A stretch of DNA of 64,000 nt from Glutamicibacter halophytocola (GCF_001302565.1 NZ_CP012750.1:3286001-3350000); one strand, 5' to 3'; counted from the stretch's first letter, positions 17,015-24,990 are shown. Program-made: numbers and translations. Notes: generated by a model not told the origin, from the letters alone.

Positions 17015-18187
17015 GTGAGCAACGACGTAGAATTCCTGATCATTGGCGGCGGAGCGATGGGCAGCGCGACCGCCCTGTCCCTGGCGCAACGCGGGCACGA
17101 GGTGCTGCTGCTGGAGCGCTTTGAGCCCGGGCACCTGAACGGCGCTTCGCATGGAACCACCCGGAATTTCAATCCCGCCTACGGTCGGCCTGAGTACCTG
17201 CGCCTGCTGCAGCGGTCGAACACCCTGTGGGATGAGATCTCCGCGCAGGCCGGCACCCGGCTGCTGCACCGCACCGGGCTGGTGAACCACGGCATCGTGG
17301 CCGAACAGCGCCAGATGCACGAAGTTCTGGCTGGAGCCGGATTTGCCAGCGAACTGCTGGGCATCGACGAGGCCGAGGCGCGCTTTGGCGGGCTGAAATT
17401 TGAAACCGAGGTCCTGCACATCCCCTCCGGCGGGCAGATCAACGCCGATGCAACGCTGGTCGCCTTGCAGGAATTGGCGGCCCAGGCCGGCGCGGACATC
17501 AGGCATTCGCACCGGGTCACCGGCATCGAGGTCCTCGACGAGGGGCAGGCGGCGGTGCAGGTCTCCAGCGCCGCGGGCGAAGAGACCCTGCACGCCCGCC
17601 AAGTGGTTCTCACCGCCGGGGCCTGGACCCAGCAGCTGCTGGGCACCGGTTCGCTTCCGGCGATCCACGTCACCGAAGAGCATCCGGTGCACTTTGCGCT
17701 GCGCGGGGAGCCGGGCAATTTCCCGGGCTTCAACCACATCCTCGATGGCAGCAGGGATATCGGGTCCCCGGTGTTCGGCCCGGTCTACGGCATGCATACC
17801 CCCGGGCAGGGCATCAAGGCCGGCTGGCACGGTTCGGGGCGCGTGGTGGATCCCGAGCACCGCCCGCACCAGGTGCTCGCGGAGCAGACCCGCGCCCTGC
17901 AGCGCTATGCCGAGAAGTGGCTGCCGGGCGTGGACCCGGACGACTTCGAGCCGGTTTCCTGCACCTACGCCAATACCGAAGACGAGCACTTCATCCTGGA
18001 CAAGCTCGGCCCCATCACCATCGGCGCGGGGTTCAGCGGCCACGGCTTCAAATTCGTTCCGGCCATTGGCGAATACCTTGCCGATCTGGCCCTGGGAACC
18101 CGGGGCGCCGAGGCATTATTTGCGGCCTCCGGGCCCGCGCGTGCGCCATTGTTCCTGGAACGCCGGCGCACGCTGGGCCTGGCCTAG
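17015..18187 (+). CDS. Sarcosine oxidase / N-methyltryptophan oxidase-type flavoenzyme
   Basis: A 390-residue FAD amine oxidase of the monomeric sarcosine oxidase (MSOX) family, which demethylates N-methyl amino acids to give formaldehyde, amine and hydrogen peroxide. It has GGGAMGSATA at the N-terminus for ADP binding, SHGTTR matching the HHGDTR active-site segment of Bacillus MSOX, Lys268 (GIKAGWH) at the oxygen-activating lysine, and Cys316 (VSCTYANTEDEHFILD) at the covalent flavin cysteine. GFSGHGFKF is near the C-terminus. FAD is therefore predicted to be covalently bound. The GTG start at 17015 is preceded by TGGAAAA. Substrate is not settled. It converges on the agmatine operon with a 9-base gap. 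Confidence 0.9.
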   Translation: MSNDVEFLIIGGGAMGSATALSLAQRGHEVLLLERFEPGHLNGASHGTTRNFNPAYGRPEYLRLLQRSNTLWDEISAQAGTRLLHRTGLVNHGIVAEQRQMHEVLAGAGFASELLGIDEAEARFGGLKFETEVLHIPSGGQINADATLVALQELAAQAGADIRHSHRVTGIEVLDEGQAAVQVSSAAGEETLHARQVVLTAGAWTQQLLGTGSLPAIHVTEEHPVHFALRGEPGNFPGFNHILDGSRDIGSPVFGPVYGMHTPGQGIKAGWHGSGRVVDPEHRPHQVLAEQTRALQRYAEKWLPGVDPDDFEPVSCTYANTEDEHFILDKLGPITIGAGFSGHGFKFVPAIGEYLADLALGTRGAEALFAASGPARAPLFLERRRTLGLA

Positions 18188-18196
18188 CCCGGCGGC

Positions 18197-19219
18197 CTAG
18201 TCGCGCGGCAGCTGCTGGGTGATGCAGTGGATGCCGCCGCCCCGGGCGAACAGCTCGCGCGCATCCACGCTGAGCACTTGGCGCCCCGGGTAGGCCTCGG
18301 CCAGGATCCGCGCGGCCTGCTGGTCGTTCGGATCGTCAAAGGCGCAGGCGATCACCCCGCCATTGGTGACCAGGTGGTTGATGTACGAGTAATCCACCCA
18401 GCCCTCGTCATCGCGCAGCACGCTCGGGGCAGGCACGGCGATGAGCTCGAGCTGGCGGCCCTGCGCGTCGGTGGATTCCGCCAGGCGCTGGCGGACCTCT
18501 TGGGAGATCAGGTAGTCCGGGTGCTGCGGGTTTTGCTGGTCGTGATAGAGCACCACGCCGGGGGCGGCGAAGCAGGCCACAATGTCCACGTGCCCGCGGG
18601 TGCCGAACTCCTCGTTGTCCCGGGTCAGCCCGCGGTCCAGCCAGATGACCTTGGAGACCCCGAGCTGCCGGGCGAATTCCGCCTCGATGCCAGCCTCGGT
18701 GGCGTTCGGGTTGCGCCCCGGATCCAGTTGCACGCTGCGGGTGGCGAGCATAGTGCCCTCGCCGTCCACGTGGATGCCGCCGCCCTCGTTGGTGATCGAT
18801 GCCTGCACGCGGGTGATGCCCTCAAGGCCAGCCACCGCGGCGGCGATCTTCGAGTCCTTGCCCCAGGCGGCCCAGGACTGGGCGCCCCAGCCGTTGAAGT
18901 TCCAGTCGATGGCCGACAACGTGCCTTCCTCGTCGCGCACGAACGTCGGGCCGATATCGCGCATCCAGGCGTCGTCGAGCTCATGGATCGCGTAGTCGAC
19001 GGTGTCGCCCAGGTGGCGGCGGGCGTCCACCTCGGCCGACGGGTCGACCACCATGGTCACCGGGGTGAAGGCCGCCACCGCGCGGGCCACGTTGGCCCAA
19101 GTGGTGCGGGCCGCCTCGGCCTCTTCTTCGGTGTCCCCCAGGGTGTAGCCGCTGGAGGGAAAGGCCATGTAGATGCGCTGATGCGCCTCGGTTTCAGCAG
19201 GCATGAAGAGCTTAGGCAT
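18197..19219 (-). CDS. aguA: Agmatine deiminase
   Basis: This enzyme hydrolyses agmatine to N-carbamoylputrescine and ammonia. The 340-residue sequence has the guanidine-modifying fold and family motifs: MAFPSSG near the N-terminus, DDAWMRDIGPTFV, DWNFNGWG, EGGGIHVDGEGT, RGHVDIVACF, and the catalytic Cys332 in GGGIHCITQQ. Its start overlaps the end of aguB by eight bases, so the two are one transcript with aguB first. Together they form the second and third steps of the arginine-decarboxylase route to putrescine; no arginine decarboxylase is seen here, so imported agmatine is a likely source. Confidence 0.96.
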   Translation of the reverse strand: MPKLFMPAETEAHQRIYMAFPSSGYTLGDTEEEAEAARTTWANVARAVAAFTPVTMVVDPSAEVDARRHLGDTVDYAIHELDDAWMRDIGPTFVRDEEGTLSAIDWNFNGWGAQSWAAWGKDSKIAAAVAGLEGITRVQASITNEGGGIHVDGEGTMLATRSVQLDPGRNPNATEAGIEAEFARQLGVSKVIWLDRGLTRDNEEFGTRGHVDIVACFAAPGVVLYHDQQNPQHPDYLISQEVRQRLAESTDAQGRQLELIAVPAPSVLRDDEGWVDYSYINHLVTNGGVIACAFDDPNDQQAARILAEAYPGRQVLSVDARELFARGGGIHCITQQLPRD

Positions 19220-20192
19220 GTGCGCCTTCCTCCTGCTCGCCCAGGGCCGAGTCGTTGCGCTGCCGGGTCATCGCGCCGTAGGTCTCGGGGCGGCGGGTTC
19301 GCAGGAACGGGAAGAGCGTGAGCCAGTCGCGGCGGGCGTCCAGGTCCAAGGCCGCCACCAGCACCGCGGATTCATCGCGCGGGGCGCGGGCCAGGATGCG
19401 CCCGTAGGGATCGGAGATGAAGGAGGAGCCGTAGAATTCCAAGGCGCCCTCATTGCCCCAGCGGTTGGGCACCACCATGAACAGGCCGTTGGCGATGCCG
19501 TTGCCGATGATGGTCTGGCGCCACAGCGGCTCGGTATCGAAGTCCGGATGGTCAGGCTCGGAGCCGATGGCGGTGGGGTAGGCCAGCAGGTCGGCTCCGG
19601 CCAGCGAGTAGATGCGCGGCGGTTCGCTGAACCACTCGTCCCAGCAGGTGGGCAGGCCCATGGCCAGATCGCCCAGCTCGGGCACGCGGTGCACCGGGTA
19701 GGGATCCTCGTTGGGTCCTTCGCGGAAGTACTTGTCCTCGTAGTAGCCGGCGGTGCGCGGAATGTGCAGCTTGTTGGTGGCGGCAGCCAGCTCCCCCGCA
19801 GGAGAAACGATGATGGCGGTGTTCAGGCCCAGCCCATCGCTTCCAGGTGCAGTGCGGAACAAGGAAATGTGCACGTGGATCTGGTAGGCGGCGGCCATCT
19901 TCTTGGCGAAGCCGAAGGTCCTGCCGGTCATCAGATCCTCGGCGGTGGCATCGGCCGCCCCGGCCTCGGGGACTTCGAAGGCTGGGTACTTGCTCAGCGT
20001 CAGTTCGGGCAGGAAGACGATTTTTGCGCCGTGCTTGGCCGCGGACTTGATGCCTTCTTCCAGCTCGGCTTCGGTGTCGGCGGGGTTTTCATGCCAGCGG
20101 TGCTGGACCAGCGCCACCCTCAGCATGCCGCGCTGGGCATCGTCGACGCGTGCCGGGGAGACTGGCGGATTCAGGGACAGGATTTCTTGCAT
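19212..20192 (-). CDS. aguB: N-carbamoylputrescine amidase (nitrilase family)
   Basis: A 326-residue nitrilase-superfamily amidase that converts N-carbamoylputrescine to putrescine, carbon dioxide and ammonia. The Glu-Lys-Cys triad is Glu63 (FLPELTLS), Lys141 (TNKLHIP) and Cys183 (PTCWDEWF). YYEDKYFREG is typical of the AguB subgroup. The ATG at 20192 is preceded by AAGGTG. It is the first gene of the aguBA operon and is read away from a TetR-family gene, with a perfect operator-like palindrome 20 bases upstream of its start. The N-terminal ~20 residues before MLRVALVQ are a non-conserved extension. Confidence 0.93.
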   Translation of the reverse strand: MQEILSLNPPVSPARVDDAQRGMLRVALVQHRWHENPADTEAELEEGIKSAAKHGAKIVFLPELTLSKYPAFEVPEAGAADATAEDLMTGRTFGFAKKMAAAYQIHVHISLFRTAPGSDGLGLNTAIIVSPAGELAAATNKLHIPRTAGYYEDKYFREGPNEDPYPVHRVPELGDLAMGLPTCWDEWFSEPPRIYSLAGADLLAYPTAIGSEPDHPDFDTEPLWRQTIIGNGIANGLFMVVPNRWGNEGALEFYGSSFISDPYGRILARAPRDESAVLVAALDLDARRDWLTLFPFLRTRRPETYGAMTRQRNDSALGEQEEGAHA

Positions 20193-20211
20193 GGTTCACC
20201 TTCACGGTATT

Positions 20212-20230
20212 AAACGAATGTGATTCGTTT
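20212..20230. promoter_or_regulatory. TetR-type operator at the aguB promoter
   Basis: AAACGAAT and ATTCGTTT are exact reverse complements separated by GTG, a 19-base operator. It lies 20 bases upstream of the aguB start codon. A second, near-identical site is 58 bases away at the regulator gene. Confidence 0.8.
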
Positions 20231-20270
20231 TTTAGAATAGATGCTTCGCGGCAGCCAAATCAAGAGTTTT

Positions 20271-20287
20271 AACGAATGACTTTCGTT
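20271..20287. promoter_or_regulatory. Second TetR-type operator at the regulator promoter
   Basis: AACGAAT, spacer GAC, then TTTCGTT: the same 7-3-7 layout as the aguB site with one mismatch between arms. It lies 50 bases upstream of the TetR start codon, consistent with autoregulation. Confidence 0.75.
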
Positions 20288-20336
20288 TATTTTGTGTATG
20301 CTCAAGTCAAGAACATTCGACGCGACCGGAGAACAC

Positions 20337-20960
20337 ATGGCAAGGCCTTCCACACCCAAGCTCAGCACCAACGCCATTGCCGACGCCGCGCTCGGGCTCG
20401 TCGATGCCCGCGGCGAATTCACCCTTCCGCAGCTGGCCAAGGAACTCTCGGTTTCCGCCTCCTCCCTCTACAACCACGTCCAGGGAAAGGGAGAAATCAT
20501 CGAGCTGATGCGCGGGCGGGCCATGGCGGAAATCGAGCTGCCGGACTTGGGCCAGGTCAGCTGGCAAGAAGCCGTGAGGGCTATCGCGATGGAATACTGG
20601 GCTTCCTATTCCAAGCACCCACGCCTGATCCCGCTGCTGACCAGCCATACGGTCCGGGACAGCACCACGCTGCGCGTCTACGATGCGCTGGCCGAAGCAT
20701 TGGCGCTGGCCGGAATCGAGCCTGGGCGGCGCCTGCAGGCCATCACCATCATCGACTCCTTCGTCCTGGGTTCCGCCCTGGATGCGGCCGCACCGAAAAT
20801 CGTGTGGGAAGCGAGTGCCGAGTCATCAAGCTATTTCAAAGAGGCGCTGGACGCCGGCTTAGCGGATAGCAACCGCCCGAAAGCCACCTTTGAGCTCGGG
20901 CTGGATATGCTTCTTGGCGCCTTGGGACGCCAGGCCACAGCCGACAGCGACGGAGCCTAG
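20337..20960 (+). CDS. TetR/AcrR-family transcriptional regulator of the agmatine operon
   Basis: A 207-residue repressor-type protein. The N-terminal helix-turn-helix covers about residues 10-50 (LSTNAIADAALGLVDARGEFTLPQLAKELSVSASSLYNHVQGK), and the rest is a helical ligand-binding domain. ATG 20337 is chosen for GGAG five bases upstream; the frame continues to 20292 but without a ribosome site. It is divergent from aguBA, with operator-like palindromes at both start sites, so it probably represses aguBA and itself and is released by agmatine or a pathway product (inferred). Its last four bases overlap the end of the convergent SipW cluster. Confidence 0.9.
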   Translation: MARPSTPKLSTNAIADAALGLVDARGEFTLPQLAKELSVSASSLYNHVQGKGEIIELMRGRAMAEIELPDLGQVSWQEAVRAIAMEYWASYSKHPRLIPLLTSHTVRDSTTLRVYDALAEALALAGIEPGRRLQAITIIDSFVLGSALDAAAPKIVWEASAESSSYFKEALDAGLADSNRPKATFELGLDMLLGALGRQATADSDGA

Positions 20961-22078
20961 GAACAGGTAAAGTACCGGGCGAGCAGCAGCCCCGGGTGGT
21001 AGACGATGTTTCTCGTGGGTGCTGTCCCCACCGGTGAAACCCACCCGATATTGCTGCCGTTTTCACTCACCGCATTGCCATCGGTGGTGTAGACGACCAG
21101 CAGTTTCAGTTCCATGGACCGGGACCCGCCCGAGGTGACCAGCCCCAGCAGATTCAGCCCTGGTCCATAGGCCGCTGTTGTCGCACCGGCCGCCAGATTC
21201 GTATAGGCATAGGTCGAAGGACCCGTGTGCAGCCTCAGCACCAGCCTGGCTCCGGGAGGAATCTGCTGCGCGGGCCAGGAGATATTGGCCGTGGTCAGCA
21301 AAACACCGGATTCGGTGCAGGCCAGCGGCCCGGTGGCCGGTGCCACCGTGCCCGCAGTGAGGGCCGATGACGCATTAGCGGTTCCGGTGAAGGCGGCCTG
21401 GGTCAGCTCGGCCTTGGGGCCGTGCACCGCAAAAGCGGCGAGCAAGGCCACCACGGCCAGCCCTGCAGCTAACCGGGGCCATCGGCCAGTTCCCGGCTCA
21501 GGCCGGGGCCGTTCTCCTTCATCCTGCTGCATCTTTGCTCGCCGCATCGGCGGCGCTCCCGTTCCGCCGGCACCGTCCTTGGCACTGTCTATGCCGCGGA
21601 AGGCGATGAAGAGCAAATAAGCGCACAACAGGCCTCCGAGGGCGTAGGCCCAGGGCTGGCTGAGCCAGGAAACGGCGTAGCCCAGCCCGGGAACGCTCAC
21701 CAGCAACCGATCCACCTGGTCCACCTGGTACGCCTGCACATCGGGCACGGGGTTGGCATCCCCCTTGAGCACCAATCCGCCGGGAACCTTCTCAACCACG
21801 CGATGGGTAATGCGCTGGTTCCCGCTGTTGACCACCGATACCACGTCGCCCACGACGACCGATTGAACACTTGCAGGAACGGCCAGGCCCAGGGATCCGG
21901 TGGGAATGCCCGGAGACATGGAGCCCGAGGCGAAAACCAGCGGCTTGATTCCAAACACCAAGGCCAGCACCGCCATGGCCAGGCACAGCGTGCCCAGGAC
22001 AGCGCAGGTGTTCAGCAGGATCTTCTGGAAGGGCGTCAGCGAGGACGCCCGTTCAGATCGGGTTCGATTCGCCGGCAT
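20957..22078 (-). CDS. SipW-type signal peptidase I fused to a secreted beta-type domain
   Basis: A 373-residue bipartite protein. Residues 20-165 are a signal peptidase I of the SipW/archaeal type between two membrane helices: nucleophile Ser53 in SGSMSPG, His92 (ITHRV) in place of the bacterial Lys, and Asp107 (KGDANPVPD). After an acidic-basic cytoplasmic linker (about 166-200) comes a third helix (LAAGLAVVALLAAFAVHG) and then AAFTGTANASSALTAGTV, which looks like the cleavage region of a SipW substrate, followed by a ~130-residue extracellular beta-rich domain ending in Cys. The enzyme thus seems fused to one of its own substrates. ATG 22078 lies one base after the previous stop codon. It is the last gene of the six-gene cluster. 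Confidence 0.85.
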   Translation of the reverse strand: MPANRTRSERASSLTPFQKILLNTCAVLGTLCLAMAVLALVFGIKPLVFASGSMSPGIPTGSLGLAVPASVQSVVVGDVVSVVNSGNQRITHRVVEKVPGGLVLKGDANPVPDVQAYQVDQVDRLLVSVPGLGYAVSWLSQPWAYALGGLLCAYLLFIAFRGIDSAKDGAGGTGAPPMRRAKMQQDEGERPRPEPGTGRWPRLAAGLAVVALLAAFAVHGPKAELTQAAFTGTANASSALTAGTVAPATGPLACTESGVLLTTANISWPAQQIPPGARLVLRLHTGPSTYAYTNLAAGATTAAYGPGLNLLGLVTSGGSRSMELKLLVVYTTDGNAVSENGSNIGWVSPVGTAPTRNIVYHPGLLLARYFTCS

Positions 22079-22079
22079 C

Positions 22080-22655
22080 TCAGGACCCCACGGTCGAGGT
22101 GAAGGCCAGGGCCACCGTCGTGGACGCTGCCTGCAGGGCATTCGCCGCATTCACCGGCAACGAGTATTGCACGCACAGCGTTTCGCTGCCGCCAGAAGCC
22201 AAGGTCCTTGAATCCGAGGCACTGCCGAACTGGGAGCCGGCAGCCTTCGTCATCAGCGTGGTCCCGCCCGAGCAGGTGACGCTGGAGCCGCTTCCGCTGA
22301 TAGTGGCACCGGTTTTCACCACGATAGCCAGTCCCGCGCCCAAGGTTCCTGATCCCGATTCAGTGATTTTTCCCTGGAAGACATAGGGCGCGGAGATGGA
22401 GCCGGTGTTCTTGACGGTCACCACCGAGGCCGAACTGGACCCCGGGAAGAGGCTGTTGCCGGTGATGGGCATCTGGTAGCTGGCCGAGGTGGCGGTGCCC
22501 GCGGTGGCTCCAACCCCCAGTGACACGGTTGCCGTGCTGATGCTCGAGGTGGCGGTCGCTTCCCCGGTCCATGAAGCCAGGGTCGAGACAGCGCCAAATC
22601 CCACGAGGATGCCCAAGGACAATACCGCCTTGATGCGCAGTGAACGTTCGCTCAT
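22080..22655 (-). CDS. SipW-dependent-type secreted protein
   Basis: A 191-residue protein with a SipW-class signal: basic MSERSLRIK, hydrophobic GILVGFGAVSTLASW, then TGEATATSS. The mature part is Gly/Ser/Thr-rich, beta-type and camelysin/TasA-like in composition, with the motif NSLFPGSSSASVVTVKNTGS that recurs in the other secreted proteins of the cluster and one likely disulfide (VTCSGG, TLCVQY). It should be exported and processed by one of the two SipW-type peptidases. Its ATG overlaps the stop codon of the LPETG gene as ATGA, and the fusion peptidase follows one base later. Assembly into a fibre or surface layer is inferred, not seen. Confidence 0.8.
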   Translation of the reverse strand: MSERSLRIKAVLSLGILVGFGAVSTLASWTGEATATSSISTATVSLGVGATAGTATSASYQMPITGNSLFPGSSSASVVTVKNTGSISAPYVFQGKITESGSGTLGAGLAIVVKTGATISGSGSSVTCSGGTTLMTKAAGSQFGSASDSRTLASGGSETLCVQYSLPVNAANALQAASTTVALAFTSTVGS

Positions 22656-23272
22656 CGTTGTGCCCCGTCCCTTTCCTGTTCCCGTCGATTTGCACCCCGG
22701 GATGCAGCCAGCACCGCGCCCCCGAGCGCCAGCATGCCGGCCGCCGCCCACAGCACGGCACCGCTGAATCCGGTCTCCGGTAGATCAATTTCCTGCTCCG
22801 GGCCCGAAGAATCCGGGCCTCCGTCCTCCCGGGCCGATTCCACGGCATCCACGCGCACCTGCAATTCCGGCACCAGCTGGTCCTTGGAGCCATTGGATGC
22901 CGACCACGGCAGTCCGACCCTCAATTCGACTTCCCGTGTTCCCTCGGGTTCCAGCTTGAATGCCGAAGCTCCAGTAGTTGCGAAATAGATCCCGGTTGGC
23001 TCAGCTGGCGCGAGGGCGTGGACGCTGACTTCTACGTCCCTGTCCCGATCATTTCTGATCCACAGGGATTTGGCGACTTCATCGCCGGGCACCAGCTCGT
23101 GGCCCCCGGCAAAGATCGGCGGAGGGTTCTGGGCGTAGCTGCGCCCATCCAGGCTGTAGCTCAGCCCGCGATCTGCTTCGGTACCAGCCGCCGCCGGCAC
23201 GGCCAGGCCAAAGACAAGGCAGGGAAGAGCGGCAATGGCGCCCACGGCGATTTTGAGCCGGTCCCTATCCAT
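22652..23272 (-). CDS. LPETG-anchored cell-wall protein of the SipW cluster
   Basis: A 206-residue surface protein. A conventional signal peptide (residues 1-30, ending VPAAAG) is followed by an extracellular beta-type domain and an acidic Ser/Gly/Pro stalk (about 145-163). Then comes the sortase motif LPETG at 164-168, a membrane helix (GAVLWAAAGMLALGGAVLAA) and a basic tail. HELVPGDEVAKSLWIRND matches the PGD/N-type motif of the neighbouring secreted proteins. A class-E or class-A sortase encoded elsewhere would link it to peptidoglycan; none is in this window. Its start codon shares one base with the preceding stop codon. A wall anchor for SipW-processed subunits is a reasonable inference. 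Confidence 0.88.
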   Translation of the reverse strand: MDRDRLKIAVGAIAALPCLVFGLAVPAAAGTEADRGLSYSLDGRSYAQNPPPIFAGGHELVPGDEVAKSLWIRNDRDRDVEVSVHALAPAEPTGIYFATTGASAFKLEPEGTREVELRVGLPWSASNGSKDQLVPELQVRVDAVESAREDGGPDSSGPEQEIDLPETGFSGAVLWAAAGMLALGGAVLAASRGANRREQERDGAQR

Positions 23273-23838
23273 CACTGTCCCTTCCTTTGCCGCTCGCGCC
23301 AAGCACTCGCGAACATCACCACTGAATACACCATCAGCCCGCCCGCGACAGCCCACGTCAGCCAGGTCCGCTGCTGCCCGGTCAGGGCGCTGTTGACGAA
23401 ACCGAGCATTGGCAGCGAATACCAGAGCTTGCCCCGGATCTGCTCGGGCCGCACCGGCTGGTCATCGACATTATTGGCATCCCCGCGGAAGACAAAGCGC
23501 TGGTCGCCTGCAAGGCTGGTTCCGATGCCGGCCACCCGGTGGGTGACGACTTCGGGCTCCCCCGATACCAATTGGTAGGTCGCCACGTCGCCGATGCGCA
23601 GCAGCTCGGGATCAATGGGCTTGACCACCACCAGGGTTCCGGGTGGAAACTGCGGCCTCATCGATCCGGTCAGCACGGTATACGCCTTCGCCCCGCCCAA
23701 TTTCGGGACCACGATCATCACGGCGATCAGGGCCAGCACGATGAACAGCAGCAGCCAGGAGAACACCTGCCCGGCCCACCACAAGATTCCCGTTCGTTCT
23801 CGCAGATCCCTGCGGCGCACCACGTGTCCAGCGGTCAT
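23272..23838 (-). CDS. SipW-type signal peptidase I
   Basis: A 188-residue membrane peptidase of family S26B. A first helix (about 22-45) anchors it; the catalytic Ser59 is in TGSMRP, His100 in VVTHRV replaces the Lys of ordinary bacterial enzymes, and Asp120 is in RGDANNVDD. A second helix lies near the C-terminus (TWLTWAVAGGLMVYSVVMF). Bacillus SipW processes TasA and TapA, the biofilm fibre proteins; by analogy this enzyme should process the alternate-signal proteins encoded on both sides. It starts at ATG 23838, overlapping the previous gene as ATGA. Unlike the second peptidase of the cluster it has no extra domain. Confidence 0.9.
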   Translation of the reverse strand: MTAGHVVRRRDLRERTGILWWAGQVFSWLLLFIVLALIAVMIVVPKLGGAKAYTVLTGSMRPQFPPGTLVVVKPIDPELLRIGDVATYQLVSGEPEVVTHRVAGIGTSLAGDQRFVFRGDANNVDDQPVRPEQIRGKLWYSLPMLGFVNSALTGQQRTWLTWAVAGGLMVYSVVMFASAWRERQRKGQ

Positions 23839-24410
23839 CGTTGCTGGCCTGCAAACTTCAAGGCCAGTTCCACCCTGCCGCCAGCGGCCGATTGCGCCGC
23901 CCCGGAAGGAACCGAAACACGCACGCACAAGCTCTCGCTCTCTGGCACCGGCTCGGCACCCAGCACCCTGGCGCTTGCAAAACTTGCCGCAGAGCCCAAG
24001 GGCCCCGCATACAGTGCCTCGCCGGCCAATGGCTGGTCCGCTTCGCAGGCCGCCGGGTCCATGCCGGCATAGACGCTCAGCCGCAAAGCGCCAGCCAGCG
24101 CCTGGTCGGCGCTGCTTGGCGAGGCAGCCGAATTAACCGCCCCATTGAGCTGGTACGACAGGTCAACCGTGCCCGCGTTGCTGATCTGCAGCGGCGCCTG
24201 GGTGAACGATCCGGGGATCAGCTCGCTGCCTGCCAACTCCAGGAACTGGTACTTTGCTTCGCCACCGGCCAGCAAGGCCAGCGATCCGCTGGTCAACGCC
24301 GGCGGATCCACGGTGCTTTCGGCACGCCAATTGGCGGCTGTGCCCTGCGCGCTGACTCCCAGCAGCAAAAGCACAGCCGCGCATATGGCAAACTTCAAGG
24401 GTTTGGGCAT
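23835..24410 (-). CDS. SipW-dependent-type secreted protein
   Basis: A 191-residue protein with a short basic start (MPKPLK), a hydrophobic segment (FAICAAVLLLLGVSA) and then GTAANWRAESTV, the alternate-type cleavage region. The mature domain contains SELIPGSFTQAPLQISNAGT, the same proline-glycine/asparagine motif seen in its neighbours, and two cysteines. No family name beyond SipW-associated secreted protein can be given. The start is uncertain: ATG 24410 is used, while GTG 24428 would add six residues; neither has a clear ribosome site. The stop overlaps the peptidase start. Confidence 0.75.
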   Translation of the reverse strand: MPKPLKFAICAAVLLLLGVSAQGTAANWRAESTVDPPALTSGSLALLAGGEAKYQFLELAGSELIPGSFTQAPLQISNAGTVDLSYQLNGAVNSAASPSSADQALAGALRLSVYAGMDPAACEADQPLAGEALYAGPLGSAASFASARVLGAEPVPESESLCVRVSVPSGAAQSAAGGRVELALKFAGQQR

Positions 24411-24435
24411 GCACCGGCCGATCCACACGCCATGG

Positions 24436-24990
24436 CTAGGCGCGAACCTGGTCCAAGGTCAGGGTCAGCGCTTCAAGGTCGAGAACCTGGTCATAGGTCG
24501 AAGGCGGGGTGTCTCCGACGGTCCCTTCGGCGAAGGTAACGGTGATCAGGAATGGCACCGAGTACGTTCCCGGTTCGGCAAAGGTCAGTGTTCCGTCGGT
24601 TTCCTCGGTGATCCCCGGAGCCGAAGCATCAACCTGCAGGGCGACCGTCACATACCCTTCCAGCGCGCCTAGGGCGGTGTCCAGCTGGTCAACGCTCAGC
24701 GAACCGGCGATGTTCTTGCCTTCGGCATCGATGGTGGCCGTCTGGCTGAATGAAACCACATCGCCTGGAACCAGTTGCTGGGTTGCCGGGTCGAAAGGCT
24801 CCGGCGCCTCTGGGTTGCTGATATCTTGCCAGACGCCGGCTCCCCCGGTGGTCAAATTCAGGTGGCCCGTTTCGACGGTGCCCGCATCGATGGTCTGCTG
24901 TGCCTGCCAGCGCGCTACCGTGCCGGCTCCGCCGAGAAGCAGCGCGCCAGCGGCCACAGCCGCGATGGTTGCCTTGGTTACTTTCTTCAT
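24436..24990 (-). CDS. Alternate-type signal peptide protein (SipW substrate, TIGR04089-like)
   Basis: A 184-residue secreted protein and the first gene of the cluster. The signal region MKKVTKATIAAVAAGALLLGGAG followed by TVARWQAQQTIDAG matches the alternate-type signal domain (TIGR04089 as I recall it) known from actinobacterial SipW loci. The mature part is acidic, Thr/Val-rich and beta-type, with QQLVPGDVVSFSQTATID. ATG 24990 is supported by GAGGAAG. The upstream A+T-rich stretch at 25030-25080 probably holds the cluster promoter. It may be the major subunit of the exported structure, because it leads the operon. Confidence 0.85.
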   Translation of the reverse strand: MKKVTKATIAAVAAGALLLGGAGTVARWQAQQTIDAGTVETGHLNLTTGGAGVWQDISNPEAPEPFDPATQQLVPGDVVSFSQTATIDAEGKNIAGSLSVDQLDTALGALEGYVTVALQVDASAPGITEETDGTLTFAEPGTYSVPFLITVTFAEGTVGDTPPSTYDQVLDLEALTLTLDQVRA

